Shown: positions 33,287-43,174 of the stretch, in pieces
How the letters are laid out: every line of letters begins with the position of its first letter
Numbering within the stretch: the stretch's first letter is position 1
Position numbers and translations under genes: made by a program
NCBI GenBank assembly: GCA_029532415.1
Contig: JAQOTA010000057.1
Span: 791,882 to 855,881 of the forward strand
From: Marasmius tenuissimus
Taxonomy: Eukaryota > Basidiomycota > Agaricomycetes > Agaricales > Marasmiaceae
Length of the DNA stretch: 64,000 nt
Direction of reading: 5' to 3'
Notes under the pieces: generated by a model
Seen by the model: the letters and a program-made list of their open reading frames with translations, nothing else
What the model was told of the DNA's origin: nothing
Database searches by the model: none

Positions 33287-33806
33287 TGATGAGCCAGCAT
33301 AGTTAAAGTGCACAGTGGGTATAACGAAGTAAACCTCACATGGGTAATACACAGAGTGTTCTTGTAGTCTTTGAGATGCTTGAGAAGAGGTGATAATCGA
33401 GTAGATTGTCCTAAGGCTTAAGGCCTTTCATCCAGTCTTTTATACATAAGTTTCTGGTACATGTAATAAGTATTACACTAACTGAAACTACTACTAGAAG
33501 TAGGTATTCGGCCCTAAAGGCGTAAAAGACATTAGTACTGTGTAAGTACTTCTACCATGAATGGTAGTATGCTTGGTGAGCATAGTCATGTTTGCCTCAT
33601 GTATTGGAGGCTCTACTTATGCTATTGGATAGCGACTGTCTATAGTGTCATTTATGATGAAACTACTAGGTACGTAGTGAGATACGTAGACAGAGACGTA
33701 GTACTTGCATGAGGACGCAAGTGTTCTAGAGGCGTAGCTCTATAAATAGTGTGACGCGTAAACAACACGTCAACAGTGTATCACATGATATTCATCATGT
33801 TCAACA
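33287..33806 (-). repeat. Copia 3' LTR
   Basis: 520 bp, identical to 41944-42463. On the minus strand it starts TGTTGAACATG and ends GGCTCATCA. It is the 3' LTR because it adjoins the purine-rich tract and follows the gag-pol stop. Confidence 0.96.
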
Positions 33807-33817
33807 CTCCCCCTCAC
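33807..33817 (-). promoter_or_regulatory. Polypurine tract of the copia element
   Basis: On the minus strand the sequence GTGAGGGGGAG directly abuts the 3' LTR. This is the expected primer for plus-strand DNA synthesis. Confidence 0.85.
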
Positions 33818-33841
33818 TAAGTTCATCATGCAATCATGGAA

Positions 33842-36800
33842 CTAGTGAAATGTTAATCCTAAAGATTGCCTGAACAATTCGAACTTTGTTCTGCCAAGAT
33901 TCTTCGTAAGAAGATCAGCAGGTTGTTTAGCAGTTTCAACGAAATAGATTCGAGTCTTTCCGTGTTCCACTGCTTCCCTGATGAAGTGGTATCGATTGTC
34001 AATGTGTTTTGTTCTTTTATCAGTAGCTTCATTGCTGCTGAGAAAGATAGCGCCTTGGTTGTCGCTAACACATGGAACTGATCGAATAGGGAAGTTCAAT
34101 TCGTTCAATAATGACTTCATCCAGCAAGCCTGACGTGTACAGTCAGATAGAGCCATATACTCTGCTTCTGTAGATGATAATGCAACCGTTTTCTGTTTCT
34201 GAGAGACCCAGCAAACTGGTGCATTGGCAAGCTTTACGATATATCCAGTCTGTGATCGACGATCATCTTTATCAGTTGCCCAATCAGAGTCAGCAAAGGC
34301 AAGTAGTCCTTGGTTGGATCTACCATCGTAAACAAGTTCGTACTTTGCAGTGTGAACAAGGTATTTTACGATGTAAAGTGCCTTCTGGAGGTGTTCCTGA
34401 TTAGGATTGGCTCCATACTGTGACATCTTGATTACAGCAAAGGATATGTCTGGTCTCGTTCCGAGAGCCAAGTAAAGTAATGATCCGATAACTGATTGGA
34501 ATCTATGCCTCATCTCGGGATTAACCTCCCCCTGGTTTTGGGTTGGGTTATAGCCTTCTGGCAAAGGCGTATATGCCGTCTTGGCGTTCAGAACTCCGAA
34601 TTTACGAATTATCTTTTCAAGATAGTCTTGCTGATCAAGGATCAGTCTGCGATTCTTCCGATCTCGAGTAATTCGCATTCGCAGAAATTCTGTTGGCTCG
34701 CCTAGATCTCGGCATTCCCAGATTTTCATGAACTCGCTTTTTAGTCTGTTGACAAGGTTGCGATCAGGACCCATAAATAAAGCATCGTCGACATAGACGA
34801 CGGCAATGACCATATTGCCATTCTTGTTGAAGACATATACGCCAGCATCGGATAAGCATCGTTTGAATCCCAGACGTTTCATGGATTCAGTACATTGACG
34901 CCACCAGGCACGAGAAGCCTGTTTTAATCCGTACAATGCTTTGCGTAACCTCCAAACCTTGCTGGAGTCCGTAACGAAGCCTTCAGGTTGTTCCATGTAG
35001 ATCTCCTCATCTAAGGCACCATAAAGAAATGCTGTTTTAACGTCTAGCGCAGAGATCTCCCAATCTTCAAGCGCTGCTAGTGCCAATAGAAGTCGTACGG
35101 TTTCGAATCGTACTACAGGAGAGAACAACTCGTTATAGTCTATCCCTTGTTTCTGCGAAAATCCTTTCGCAACAAGTCTTGCCTTTTTACGGCCATCAGA
35201 CTTGATGTCAAATACCCAGCGGGATTTCACCGCTTTTCGGCCTTTAGGTAGTGTGACCACATCAAAGACGTTTCTATCCTTGAGTGATTGTAATTCCAGT
35301 CTGCATGCTGCTTCCCAAGATGGTCGTTCATCTTTAGGACGCTTCTGGACTTGTTTGTATGTCCATTCACGAACGTTATCATAACTACTGGCTTGAAGAC
35401 CATATAGTTGATGACCGTTATTCAGCAAGTAAACCAAGTAATTTTCTCCCCCTTGCTGAGCAAGATCGCTCATATCGTCATCTGTGTCCATAGGAGCGGC
35501 TGGATCAGGAACCCTATTTGGTATTGTTTCAGGTTCATTTGTCGGATTAATTTGACTTTGCCAGCGTGCCTGAGAATCGATATCGCGTTCGATCTCAACA
35601 GGATGTCGATTTCCATAAACATTAAACGGACGGTTGGGAGTTACTCTATTTCTTGGAGGGTTTCTTCTGATAGCTGCTGGTGGAGGAGCTCGTAAATTCT
35701 CCCACTCATCATAGTCAGCTTGACGAAATCCAAATGGATTTGTCGATCCAGAAGAACCAGCAGACCGTGGATCCGGACCATACTGATTAGGATTGTGATC
35801 GGAGCCTTTCGGTGATCCGAATCCATCAGTACTTGGATGATTGCCGTTGTGCACATCATCGCTTTTATCATCCGGGATAGGATCCAAGGGAGGATCTCCC
35901 CCAGGCTGATGATCGTCATCATCTGATCCTGGTGGAGGTGGAGGATTGATAAAATCATCATCATTGTGATGATCTTCGTGGCCATCATATGGGTACGTTG
36001 GAAAGGGTATAGACCGGACAGGTTTGTCGGTTTTATCAAACTCTATGGATCCGGGCACTTCTTTCTGACATTTAGGAAACCAGTTCTCATCGAAAACTGC
36101 TTGTGGAGTAATGTATACAGAATTGTTGGTTGTTCGAAAGAATCGATAAGCTTTTGATCCGTTCTCGTAACCAATGAAGATCATTGCTTCGGAGTGTGGA
36201 GCAAGCTTATTTTTACGTTTCGGTATGTATGCATATGCGCCACAACCGAACGTCCTGAAGTATGATACATCAGGCTTCTTATTTTCAAACAATTCAACTG
36301 GAGTTCTGTATTTCCTCGAACGAATCGGAGTTCTATTGTAGATATGGACGGCTGTGAGAATTGCAAATTCCCACCAGTTTTCAGGCGCACAAGCCTGAAA
36401 GCGCATAGCTTCAGATTTCTCTCGTAGTGTACGATTAAATCTTTCCGCTCGTCCATTCTGTTCATGCACGTTGGGAGAACCTCTTTGTGGAAATATTCCT
36501 AGAGAGTTATACCAGTCCCATTGTTCATTTGAAAAGAATTCTCCCCCTCGATCAAAATGCACATTTTTGACCTTTTTATTAGTCTGGCGCTCTACAAGAG
36601 CTAGCCAATTGCGCAATTTCTGATCTGTATCACTCTTTTTACGAATTGGATATACCCATCCGTATGATGTTGCATCATCGAATAAGGTTAATGCATATTC
36701 GTTTTGATAGTAAGAGCGAGTTGGATATTCTATCAAATCACCGTGCACGAGCTCAAGAGGCTCCTTAGCTCGTTTCGAGGATAAAGGGTACGATTTGGCA

Positions 36801-39800
36801 ACCATTTTGCCTTTGGCACAGCCTCGGCATGGTTTCGTTTCTTCCTTCGAAGTAACCAACTTCGTTGGAAGCCCTTTAACATTATCCATTAATTTTCCTA
36901 AGACTCTGGGATCACAGTGTCCCATACGTCTATGCCATAATTCAGAAGTATTGAAAGATACAACAGATGTGAAGGAAGTTTCTCCCACAAGAACCTTCGC
37001 GTTCATCCATCGTAAAGGATCATCTTTATGGCTTGGGTAAAAGCTCATTAAAAGAGAATCATCTTTCTTGCTCCGGATCGAAGTCTCTGGAGAGTCCAGT
37101 ATAGTATAGTAACCTATACTCCGGAACTTCCCACTAGAGATTAAACGATGTGGGCTGTCGGGATTATACATCACTGGGTATAACTTTGTGACTTGCGTCA
37201 CTCCTGCGCTATTGGTGTGTCGGATGAGGACAGTACCATAGCCTACTATTTGCACATTTGCTTTATCACCCGCTGATGTAGTAAGACCTATTGGCATTTC
37301 CAAAGTCTGATAGTCTGAGAAATCCGTTTTATACGGAGTCATATGCGCTGATGCCCCACTATCAAGTAGCCAGGCATTTCGCGTATTTCTCACTTCACAA
37401 TCACTCGAAAATGCAGCAGAAAACGACTTATATTTCGTCGTTGCATATACAGAAGTAATACTACATTTCCTTGGTACTGTGTTCCTTAGGATATGATAGT
37501 TCTGCATCGAGGATTTAGTGAAAGTTTGACTATTAGAACTTTGAAAAACTTGCCAGTCTCCACGATCGTTGCTTTCAGCCCAATCGTTATCAACTCCTTC
37601 AAGGCCATCTCCATAGTCACCATCATCAAAGTACCGTTCATGCCATTGAAGCGGTTCTTGATTCTGACTTTGGAATCCTTGACGAACAAGAAGCTCTCGT
37701 CCTGTTCTGAGTTCTTGTTGATAACGCTGATTAGCGGCCTCTTCAACTTCTATCCAAGCTTCCAATTGGCGTCTATAGTTCTGCCATTGAACGAATCTCG
37801 TGGCTTGATATGGCTGATTGTTATTGACAACCAAAGTGATATTGCCAATACTTGTGCCATCAGCAACGTGTAAAGGCGGTCCATTGGTCCTTAGTCCAAT
37901 TACTGCAGGTCCGTAATTCTCAAATTGAGAGTTTCGGGGATCACTTGGAGATGTAACCCAAGGGTCAACCTCAGGTTGTTCATCTACCGGACTAAGTCTT
38001 TCCGGTTGATCCGGTGGAGCAGTGGTTGGACGAGAAGGTACTTCAATGTAATCCTCTTCTAAGGATTGTATGCCATAAAAAGATTCGGGAGAACTTGGAG
38101 GTGTGTGGACAATTTGGTCCTGCCATTGTCGTACTCTAGGTGGTGTAGTTGCGGGGCGATTTATGTATTCATGGGTAGTAGGGATTGGAGATTTGGAACG
38201 ATTAAGTGACTCGGCTAATTCCATGAAATCTCCAGGGTATGTTCTTGGTCGTTCATTGAAGCGACCACCCTCAAGTTCTCTTCGAGGAATATCAGCTTGA
38301 GTCATGGGAACAGACATTCTAATGTTGTTCATCCATTTATACAAGTGCGTGTGCCAGTTATGAACATCTGGAAGACTAAGGTGAGGGATAAAGCGAACCC
38401 AGCGCCTATTAAACCCTGGTTGTCTCCATTGAGATGTTCTAAATTGACTCGCTCTTATGTCTGTTGTTCCAAATAACCATTTCCCTTCAAGACCAAGCTT
38501 GACTAACGAATGCCAGAAGATAGGATTCATCACTTGTATAGGAAGTGTGAAGTTCTTCTTATTAACTCGGAAAGCTTCATCCACCGAAGTTGAACGAGGG
38601 TTTTTCACTCGTTGAACAAAATCTTCAACGGTGCTGATCCAATTTTTGTTATTGATTTCAGCTATAACCGTTGATAGGTGTTGAAGGTTCCAGGTTTGGT
38701 ATTCGTAATGAAGCGTGAACTTGGTGTCTTCTACTGTTTCCACATGTAATATCCTTTGTTGTATGCGCAATTCATGAAGAGCTTGACGAGGTGTCATATT
38801 ATGCACTGCATCTCTTCTAATAGCATACATAACGACATATTCTCTGGTCCTAATCAGAATCCAGATCCAAAGGTTGTGGTCTGGTATACTGCGTATTAAT
38901 TTGTAACGCATTCTGATCATGGATTCCTTTAATGTCATGTCGTTAGTCGTCTGATCTCCGAAGTCTCGGAACTCTTCGACGACAGGAATTGGGAGTCTAA
39001 TCCCATTTATTATATGTGGTCTATTATTCCTAAGGTTAACTCGTCGCATCATGTTGTCATGTTGTTCTTTGTATTCTTGTAAGAATCGCCATTCAACTTT
39101 TCTATTGATGAGAGGTGGCTCTTTTATGTCATCTCCATCTTGAGAATAGTTTTCTGGTCTGAACAAGTGAACAAGATCGGCGTGGTTCCTAGGAAACATA
39201 GAACTTGCCCATGGTCCATAATCGTCAGGAGGTGTAGAAACAGTTACACGTATGTCTTGTTGTGTGGGTGATGCTACTTCGAGATTCTCACCTTGGTCAA
39301 CTTCGTCCGCAGGCGAAGTATGATTAGGTGTCACCTCTCGTTGTGGCATTGTGAAGATAATTTCTTCATTACTATGCGCGCCATAAGAGTATGCAGAACA
39401 TGTATGACTATCATTTGATGAATTATCAGATGAAGAGTCACTATCAGGTTCCGTCGGAGTATCAGAGATGTACACCAAAGATGGTATCTCATCTCCATCG
39501 CTGTCTATGTTTGAATTGGAAATAGTAGCCGAAGCAATAGCTTCTTCTACTTGTCGAACCTGTTCATCTAGTTGAACAGTTCGTCTATTGTTCCATTCTT
39601 GAACAGAGATGTGTCGTGCTGGACGATCTTCTCTGTCAGCAGCGATTCTCTCTTCTAGGCGTGCTTGTTGAAGATCATACGTGTTTTGGAATGGATTTGG
39701 TGCAGATGTGCTACCAGTGGGGTAGTGGTAGGACATATGAACGTTAACTGGCCCAGCCATTTCCCGTTCAAAAACTGAGCTGATTTGCTCGTTTACTGCA

Positions 39801-40921
39801 TTAATTCGTTTCTGGTATTCAGAAGGTTTCTCAGAAGGTTCAAATACCGCAGTGTGCGATTGTTGCCCCCCTTTTTGAGTATCCTTCTTCTTTCCTTTGC
39901 CTTTTCCTTTGCCCTTTCCTCCTTTCTTCTTTCCTTTCTTGGAAGAAGATCCACCTTGGTTCTGATTGTTCTGGTTCTGGTTATTGTTTTTATTATTGTT
40001 CTTCTTTTGATTTGCAGAAGTACCAGAACGAGACTGATCAGACCATTTAGGAGGAGCGTTAAATCTATTAACACCAGAAATTTTGGCGTTATGGGCAGTA
40101 TAGGCAGCAGGACCAGAATGAATCCCATTCCTTCTATTCCATTCATTCGTAATTGCAGCAATCAAATCGGTAGGTTTAAGTTCTTCCTTCTTCATACGGG
40201 ATACTTGCTGCTTGAAAAGCTGCCAGCGCTTTTCATTAAGCTTAGCTGTGATCATAAGGCACAGCAAGTCGTCCGAAATATCTACTCCATGATCCTTAAG
40301 TTGGTCCCGAACAGTCAGCATGTAACTGATTCCAGGGACTGGATTAAGGTGTTCAGGAAGTTGGACGTTATGCAAGTCCGTATATAGATTCATCATCTTC
40401 GAAGAAGATTGAACTCCAAACGTAGATTTGAGTTTAGATAAGGTTGAAATTACCGAAGTTTTATCAACATGCGCGTCGTGAGCACGACGAGTTCGCATTT
40501 TGATAATACCAATTACTTTGTTACGCCTAGAAGTCCACTCAATTAGAGCGGTAGCTTCCCCTGAAGTAGCAGGAGAGGATGTTTCTGGCATTTCTTCATC
40601 CAAGGCTTGAGGTATGCCTTGGGTAAAGAGGTAACCCTCAAGTAATCGGTACCAATCTTCGAAATTCAAACCATCATCTAGCAAAACTGGAATGATACTA
40701 ATTCCTCCTGACCCAGCAGGAAAGCTGCTGTCCGCAACCTGAGAGTACAATGGTTCCGTACTGTAGTTATAAACTTCTACAGAATTTTCTACTTCCGTTC
40801 CCAGAGTATATCCCGGCGTATTGCGAACAAACGTCGTTGGAGGATTACCACTTGGGGAATGAGAAGCAGACCTTGATCCTGATTGAGACATATTGAGGTC
40901 TGCCAAAAGTCCCGTGAGCAT
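33842..40921 (-). CDS. Copia Gag-Pol polyprotein, 2359 aa
   Basis: One uninterrupted frame from ATG 40921. The N-terminal part is Gag-like, with a Lys/Gly-rich basic stretch near residues 330-360 and no obvious CCHC knuckle. The protease motif LLDSGASAHM is near residue 1190 and the pre-integrase HRRMGHCDP near 1332. Integrase has its first Asp near 1413, DRGGEFF near 1459 and GRAERFNRT near 1494. Reverse transcriptase has FLYGALDEEIYMEQPEGF and YVDD near 2044. RNase H has ADSDWATD and SSTEAEYMAL near 2220-2260. The order integrase-before-RT defines Ty1/copia. It is some 800 residues longer than usual copia polyproteins; the extra length lies between Gag and protease (about 480-1150), including a globular segment at 600-870. 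Every catalytic motif appears intact. Confidence 0.96.
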   Translation of the reverse strand: MLTGLLADLNMSQSGSRSASHSPSGNPPTTFVRNTPGYTLGTEVENSVEVYNYSTEPLYSQVADSSFPAGSGGISIIPVLLDDGLNFEDWYRLLEGYLFTQGIPQALDEEMPETSSPATSGEATALIEWTSRRNKVIGIIKMRTRRAHDAHVDKTSVISTLSKLKSTFGVQSSSKMMNLYTDLHNVQLPEHLNPVPGISYMLTVRDQLKDHGVDISDDLLCLMITAKLNEKRWQLFKQQVSRMKKEELKPTDLIAAITNEWNRRNGIHSGPAAYTAHNAKISGVNRFNAPPKWSDQSRSGTSANQKKNNNKNNNQNQNNQNQGGSSSKKGKKKGGKGKGKGKGKKKDTQKGGQQSHTAVFEPSEKPSEYQKRINAVNEQISSVFEREMAGPVNVHMSYHYPTGSTSAPNPFQNTYDLQQARLEERIAADREDRPARHISVQEWNNRRTVQLDEQVRQVEEAIASATISNSNIDSDGDEIPSLVYISDTPTEPDSDSSSDNSSNDSHTCSAYSYGAHSNEEIIFTMPQREVTPNHTSPADEVDQGENLEVASPTQQDIRVTVSTPPDDYGPWASSMFPRNHADLVHLFRPENYSQDGDDIKEPPLINRKVEWRFLQEYKEQHDNMMRRVNLRNNRPHIINGIRLPIPVVEEFRDFGDQTTNDMTLKESMIRMRYKLIRSIPDHNLWIWILIRTREYVVMYAIRRDAVHNMTPRQALHELRIQQRILHVETVEDTKFTLHYEYQTWNLQHLSTVIAEINNKNWISTVEDFVQRVKNPRSTSVDEAFRVNKKNFTLPIQVMNPIFWHSLVKLGLEGKWLFGTTDIRASQFRTSQWRQPGFNRRWVRFIPHLSLPDVHNWHTHLYKWMNNIRMSVPMTQADIPRRELEGGRFNERPRTYPGDFMELAESLNRSKSPIPTTHEYINRPATTPPRVRQWQDQIVHTPPSSPESFYGIQSLEEDYIEVPSRPTTAPPDQPERLSPVDEQPEVDPWVTSPSDPRNSQFENYGPAVIGLRTNGPPLHVADGTSIGNITLVVNNNQPYQATRFVQWQNYRRQLEAWIEVEEAANQRYQQELRTGRELLVRQGFQSQNQEPLQWHERYFDDGDYGDGLEGVDNDWAESNDRGDWQVFQSSNSQTFTKSSMQNYHILRNTVPRKCSITSVYATTKYKSFSAAFSSDCEVRNTRNAWLLDSGASAHMTPYKTDFSDYQTLEMPIGLTTSAGDKANVQIVGYGTVLIRHTNSAGVTQVTKLYPVMYNPDSPHRLISSGKFRSIGYYTILDSPETSIRSKKDDSLLMSFYPSHKDDPLRWMNAKVLVGETSFTSVVSFNTSELWHRRMGHCDPRVLGKLMDNVKGLPTKLVTSKEETKPCRGCAKGKMVAKSYPLSSKRAKEPLELVHGDLIEYPTRSYYQNEYALTLFDDATSYGWVYPIRKKSDTDQKLRNWLALVERQTNKKVKNVHFDRGGEFFSNEQWDWYNSLGIFPQRGSPNVHEQNGRAERFNRTLREKSEAMRFQACAPENWWEFAILTAVHIYNRTPIRSRKYRTPVELFENKKPDVSYFRTFGCGAYAYIPKRKNKLAPHSEAMIFIGYENGSKAYRFFRTTNNSVYITPQAVFDENWFPKCQKEVPGSIEFDKTDKPVRSIPFPTYPYDGHEDHHNDDDFINPPPPPGSDDDDHQPGGDPPLDPIPDDKSDDVHNGNHPSTDGFGSPKGSDHNPNQYGPDPRSAGSSGSTNPFGFRQADYDEWENLRAPPPAAIRRNPPRNRVTPNRPFNVYGNRHPVEIERDIDSQARWQSQINPTNEPETIPNRVPDPAAPMDTDDDMSDLAQQGGENYLVYLLNNGHQLYGLQASSYDNVREWTYKQVQKRPKDERPSWEAACRLELQSLKDRNVFDVVTLPKGRKAVKSRWVFDIKSDGRKKARLVAKGFSQKQGIDYNELFSPVVRFETVRLLLALAALEDWEISALDVKTAFLYGALDEEIYMEQPEGFVTDSSKVWRLRKALYGLKQASRAWWRQCTESMKRLGFKRCLSDAGVYVFNKNGNMVIAVVYVDDALFMGPDRNLVNRLKSEFMKIWECRDLGEPTEFLRMRITRDRKNRRLILDQQDYLEKIIRKFGVLNAKTAYTPLPEGYNPTQNQGEVNPEMRHRFQSVIGSLLYLALGTRPDISFAVIKMSQYGANPNQEHLQKALYIVKYLVHTAKYELVYDGRSNQGLLAFADSDWATDKDDRRSQTGYIVKLANAPVCWVSQKQKTVALSSTEAEYMALSDCTRQACWMKSLLNELNFPIRSVPCVSDNQGAIFLSSNEATDKRTKHIDNRYHFIREAVEHGKTRIYFVETAKQPADLLTKNLGRTKFELFRQSLGLTFH

Positions 40922-41925
40922 ACTCTTCAAATATAGAAGGGTGGAGCCAAGAGAGTGTCAATCGACGAAGGCTTCTAAGAAGCACCCATAAATAAATAGG
41001 GTTCGATGCACACCGAGAAATGCTCCAAAGGTCTAGGACTTTTAACAGGCTGTATGCGTCAAACAGATCATGGGGTGTACCGCGTGCAGGTAGTGCAGGG
41101 GAGTTAATCTGGTTACGAAGCCCTGCCCAATTGCTAGGGTCTTACAACGTTCCCAGTGTGTATCGGTGTCTGGTGTCCCATCGTGCTATCTGGTCTCAAC
41201 CCCAGACTAGCGAAAGTATGAGTGATCAGCCCATACTAACCGAATGACCCATAGAAAGTTATTATTAAACCTAGTCTTCCATATGAATTGAGTTCATGCA
41301 CCCTCTGCCTTAGGCATGTCGGTGACCAGAAAGCAATCATAGGTGAGCTAGAGTTTAACAATAACGTGGAAGAGAGGGGTCATCGGGAGGGGAGTCCCTG
41401 TACATACTAAAGTGGCCATGTGATACCGTAAAAACTGTATAGTATCAAAACCTAGTTGTAAGGAGATCAAATCTCCCAGCATGTATGTCATGCCCGGTCT
41501 TTCGACCGTCAGGAATCATGGCGAGTTGGTTTATAAGCACAACCCCATAGACCCCTAAACGATGCCTCATGGTGAGGATCATCGCCAACCATTGGTTTTC
41601 ATCGGCATTAGGCAGTGATAATTTAAGATCAAAGCCCAATCCGGGTTATCAGCAGGGAGACAGAGCCGCATGTGCGGATAGGTCTGTGCCGAAGAAGATG
41701 AAGCCAAGACAGTATGTACATGCGTTCGTGCAACATGCAACAGTACAGGGACATAGTGGATAGGTGTAAAGGGAACTAACAACCCTTTGACCTTGACACC
41801 AGACGATGACAAGCCCGACATCGCTAGAGACTTCCATAACCCATGTAGGTTACAGGTCGTCCGCTAGGATGGTGGCGACACACGGGAGCTAGGCTACTCC
41901 GATCATAACATCGACCTGACCACCG
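40922..41925 (-). other. Copia 5' leader, about 1 kb
   Basis: Non-coding sequence between the primer-binding site and the gag-pol ATG. No long frame is present on either strand. Its length would suit packaging signals or internal translation control, but no structure is evident by eye. Confidence 0.7.
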
Positions 41926-41943
41926 CTTGCGGGGCCCATAACC
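41926..41943 (-). promoter_or_regulatory. Primer-binding site matching the initiator tRNA-Met anticodon arm
   Basis: Next to the 5' LTR the minus strand reads GGTTATGGGCCCCGC. Its complement contains GGGCCCATAACC, the anticodon stem-loop of initiator tRNA-Met with CAT as the anticodon. Priming from an internally cleaved half-tRNA is known for Drosophila copia and yeast Ty5. Confidence 0.8.
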
Positions 41944-42463
41944 TGATGAGCCAGCATAGTTAAAGTGCACAGTGGGTATAACGAAGTAAACCTCACATGG
42001 GTAATACACAGAGTGTTCTTGTAGTCTTTGAGATGCTTGAGAAGAGGTGATAATCGAGTAGATTGTCCTAAGGCTTAAGGCCTTTCATCCAGTCTTTTAT
42101 ACATAAGTTTCTGGTACATGTAATAAGTATTACACTAACTGAAACTACTACTAGAAGTAGGTATTCGGCCCTAAAGGCGTAAAAGACATTAGTACTGTGT
42201 AAGTACTTCTACCATGAATGGTAGTATGCTTGGTGAGCATAGTCATGTTTGCCTCATGTATTGGAGGCTCTACTTATGCTATTGGATAGCGACTGTCTAT
42301 AGTGTCATTTATGATGAAACTACTAGGTACGTAGTGAGATACGTAGACAGAGACGTAGTACTTGCATGAGGACGCAAGTGTTCTAGAGGCGTAGCTCTAT
42401 AAATAGTGTGACGCGTAAACAACACGTCAACAGTGTATCACATGATATTCATCATGTTCAACA
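41944..42463 (-). repeat. Copia 5' LTR
   Basis: 520 bp, identical to the other LTR. It should carry the element promoter, read on the minus strand. Its outer end is 46 bp from the tRNA-Gly start. Confidence 0.96.
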
Positions 42464-42509
42464 CTTCTGTTGGCCTGACTTATCCTATGCACATCATTCA
42501 GTGTATGAA

Positions 42510-42603
42510 GTATCAACGGGGTAGTGGTAACCTGGGTCGTTGCCATCTGCATAGACACCATATGTGGCTCGACCCGCCGGGGGTTCGATTCCCTCTTGAT
42601 GCA
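42510..42603 (+). tRNA. tRNA-Gly(GCC), intron-containing
   Basis: Acceptor GTATCAA/TTGATGC has one G-T wobble pair (T2-G71). The anticodon loop is TTGCCA-intron-T with a 23-nt intron (about 42546-42568), and the B box GGTTCGATTCC is intact. The copia element lies just upstream. Confidence 0.92.
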
Positions 42604-43174
42604 TTTGGCAAAGTACAATCGCTATATTTTATTTCATTTTCTCTTCTCCAAAAGCCTTTCCCCCTTCAGTGCGAAAGTGTTTCGAGTATCGAACTAAGGC
42701 GCGGTCAATCTGGTGACCTGGGATACAAAGTATGCGAGCTAATTTTTTTACTTAAAGTTGCTATGGATTTTGCTTACAGTAGCCCAGTCCCGATTGTCTA
42801 GTGCGTGCCCCGTTGGTAAAAAAAATAATCTTAGGTCGTTACAGTATTCATGTTCTTGTAAGTTGTACGGTCAAGGTGAACTCGTTCGGTAGGGTGTTGG
42901 GGGGGAGCATTTGTTGTTGAGTAGATCATCGGCGTGTATATAGGGACAACCTTATATTTATGGACATAATTAGATACTACCAACATAATCAAACATGATC
43001 ATGCTATGGTTTGAGCGCCATTCTCTATTGAAATTCCAGACAAAACGGGAAAGACGAGTGGTGAATCTGCGATCTCATGTCACAGGCAATTTATTCAGCC
43101 ACAAGTCATCTGGAGTCTCGTGTTCACACTTTGTAGTCCTACTCGGAGTCAGATCTGACACCTCCGGCGTTGGC
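42604..43174. other. No gene recognised
   Basis: It contains T-rich tracts after the tRNA and a short G7 run near 42900. No coding sequence is supported. Confidence 0.35.

Larger units (their letters stand above)
33282..42468 (-). mobile_element. Complete Ty1/copia LTR retrotransposon
   Basis: LTRs lie at 33287-33806 and 41944-42463. They are both 520 bp and, read base by base, identical. They are bounded by TG and CA and flanked by the direct repeat CTTCT at 33282-33286 and 42464-42468. The element is transcribed on the minus strand. It has a purine tract next to the 3' LTR, a primer-binding site next to the 5' LTR, and one intact gag-pol frame. Identical LTRs indicate very recent insertion. 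The insertion point lies about 41 bp upstream of tRNA-Gly(GCC). Confidence 0.97.
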
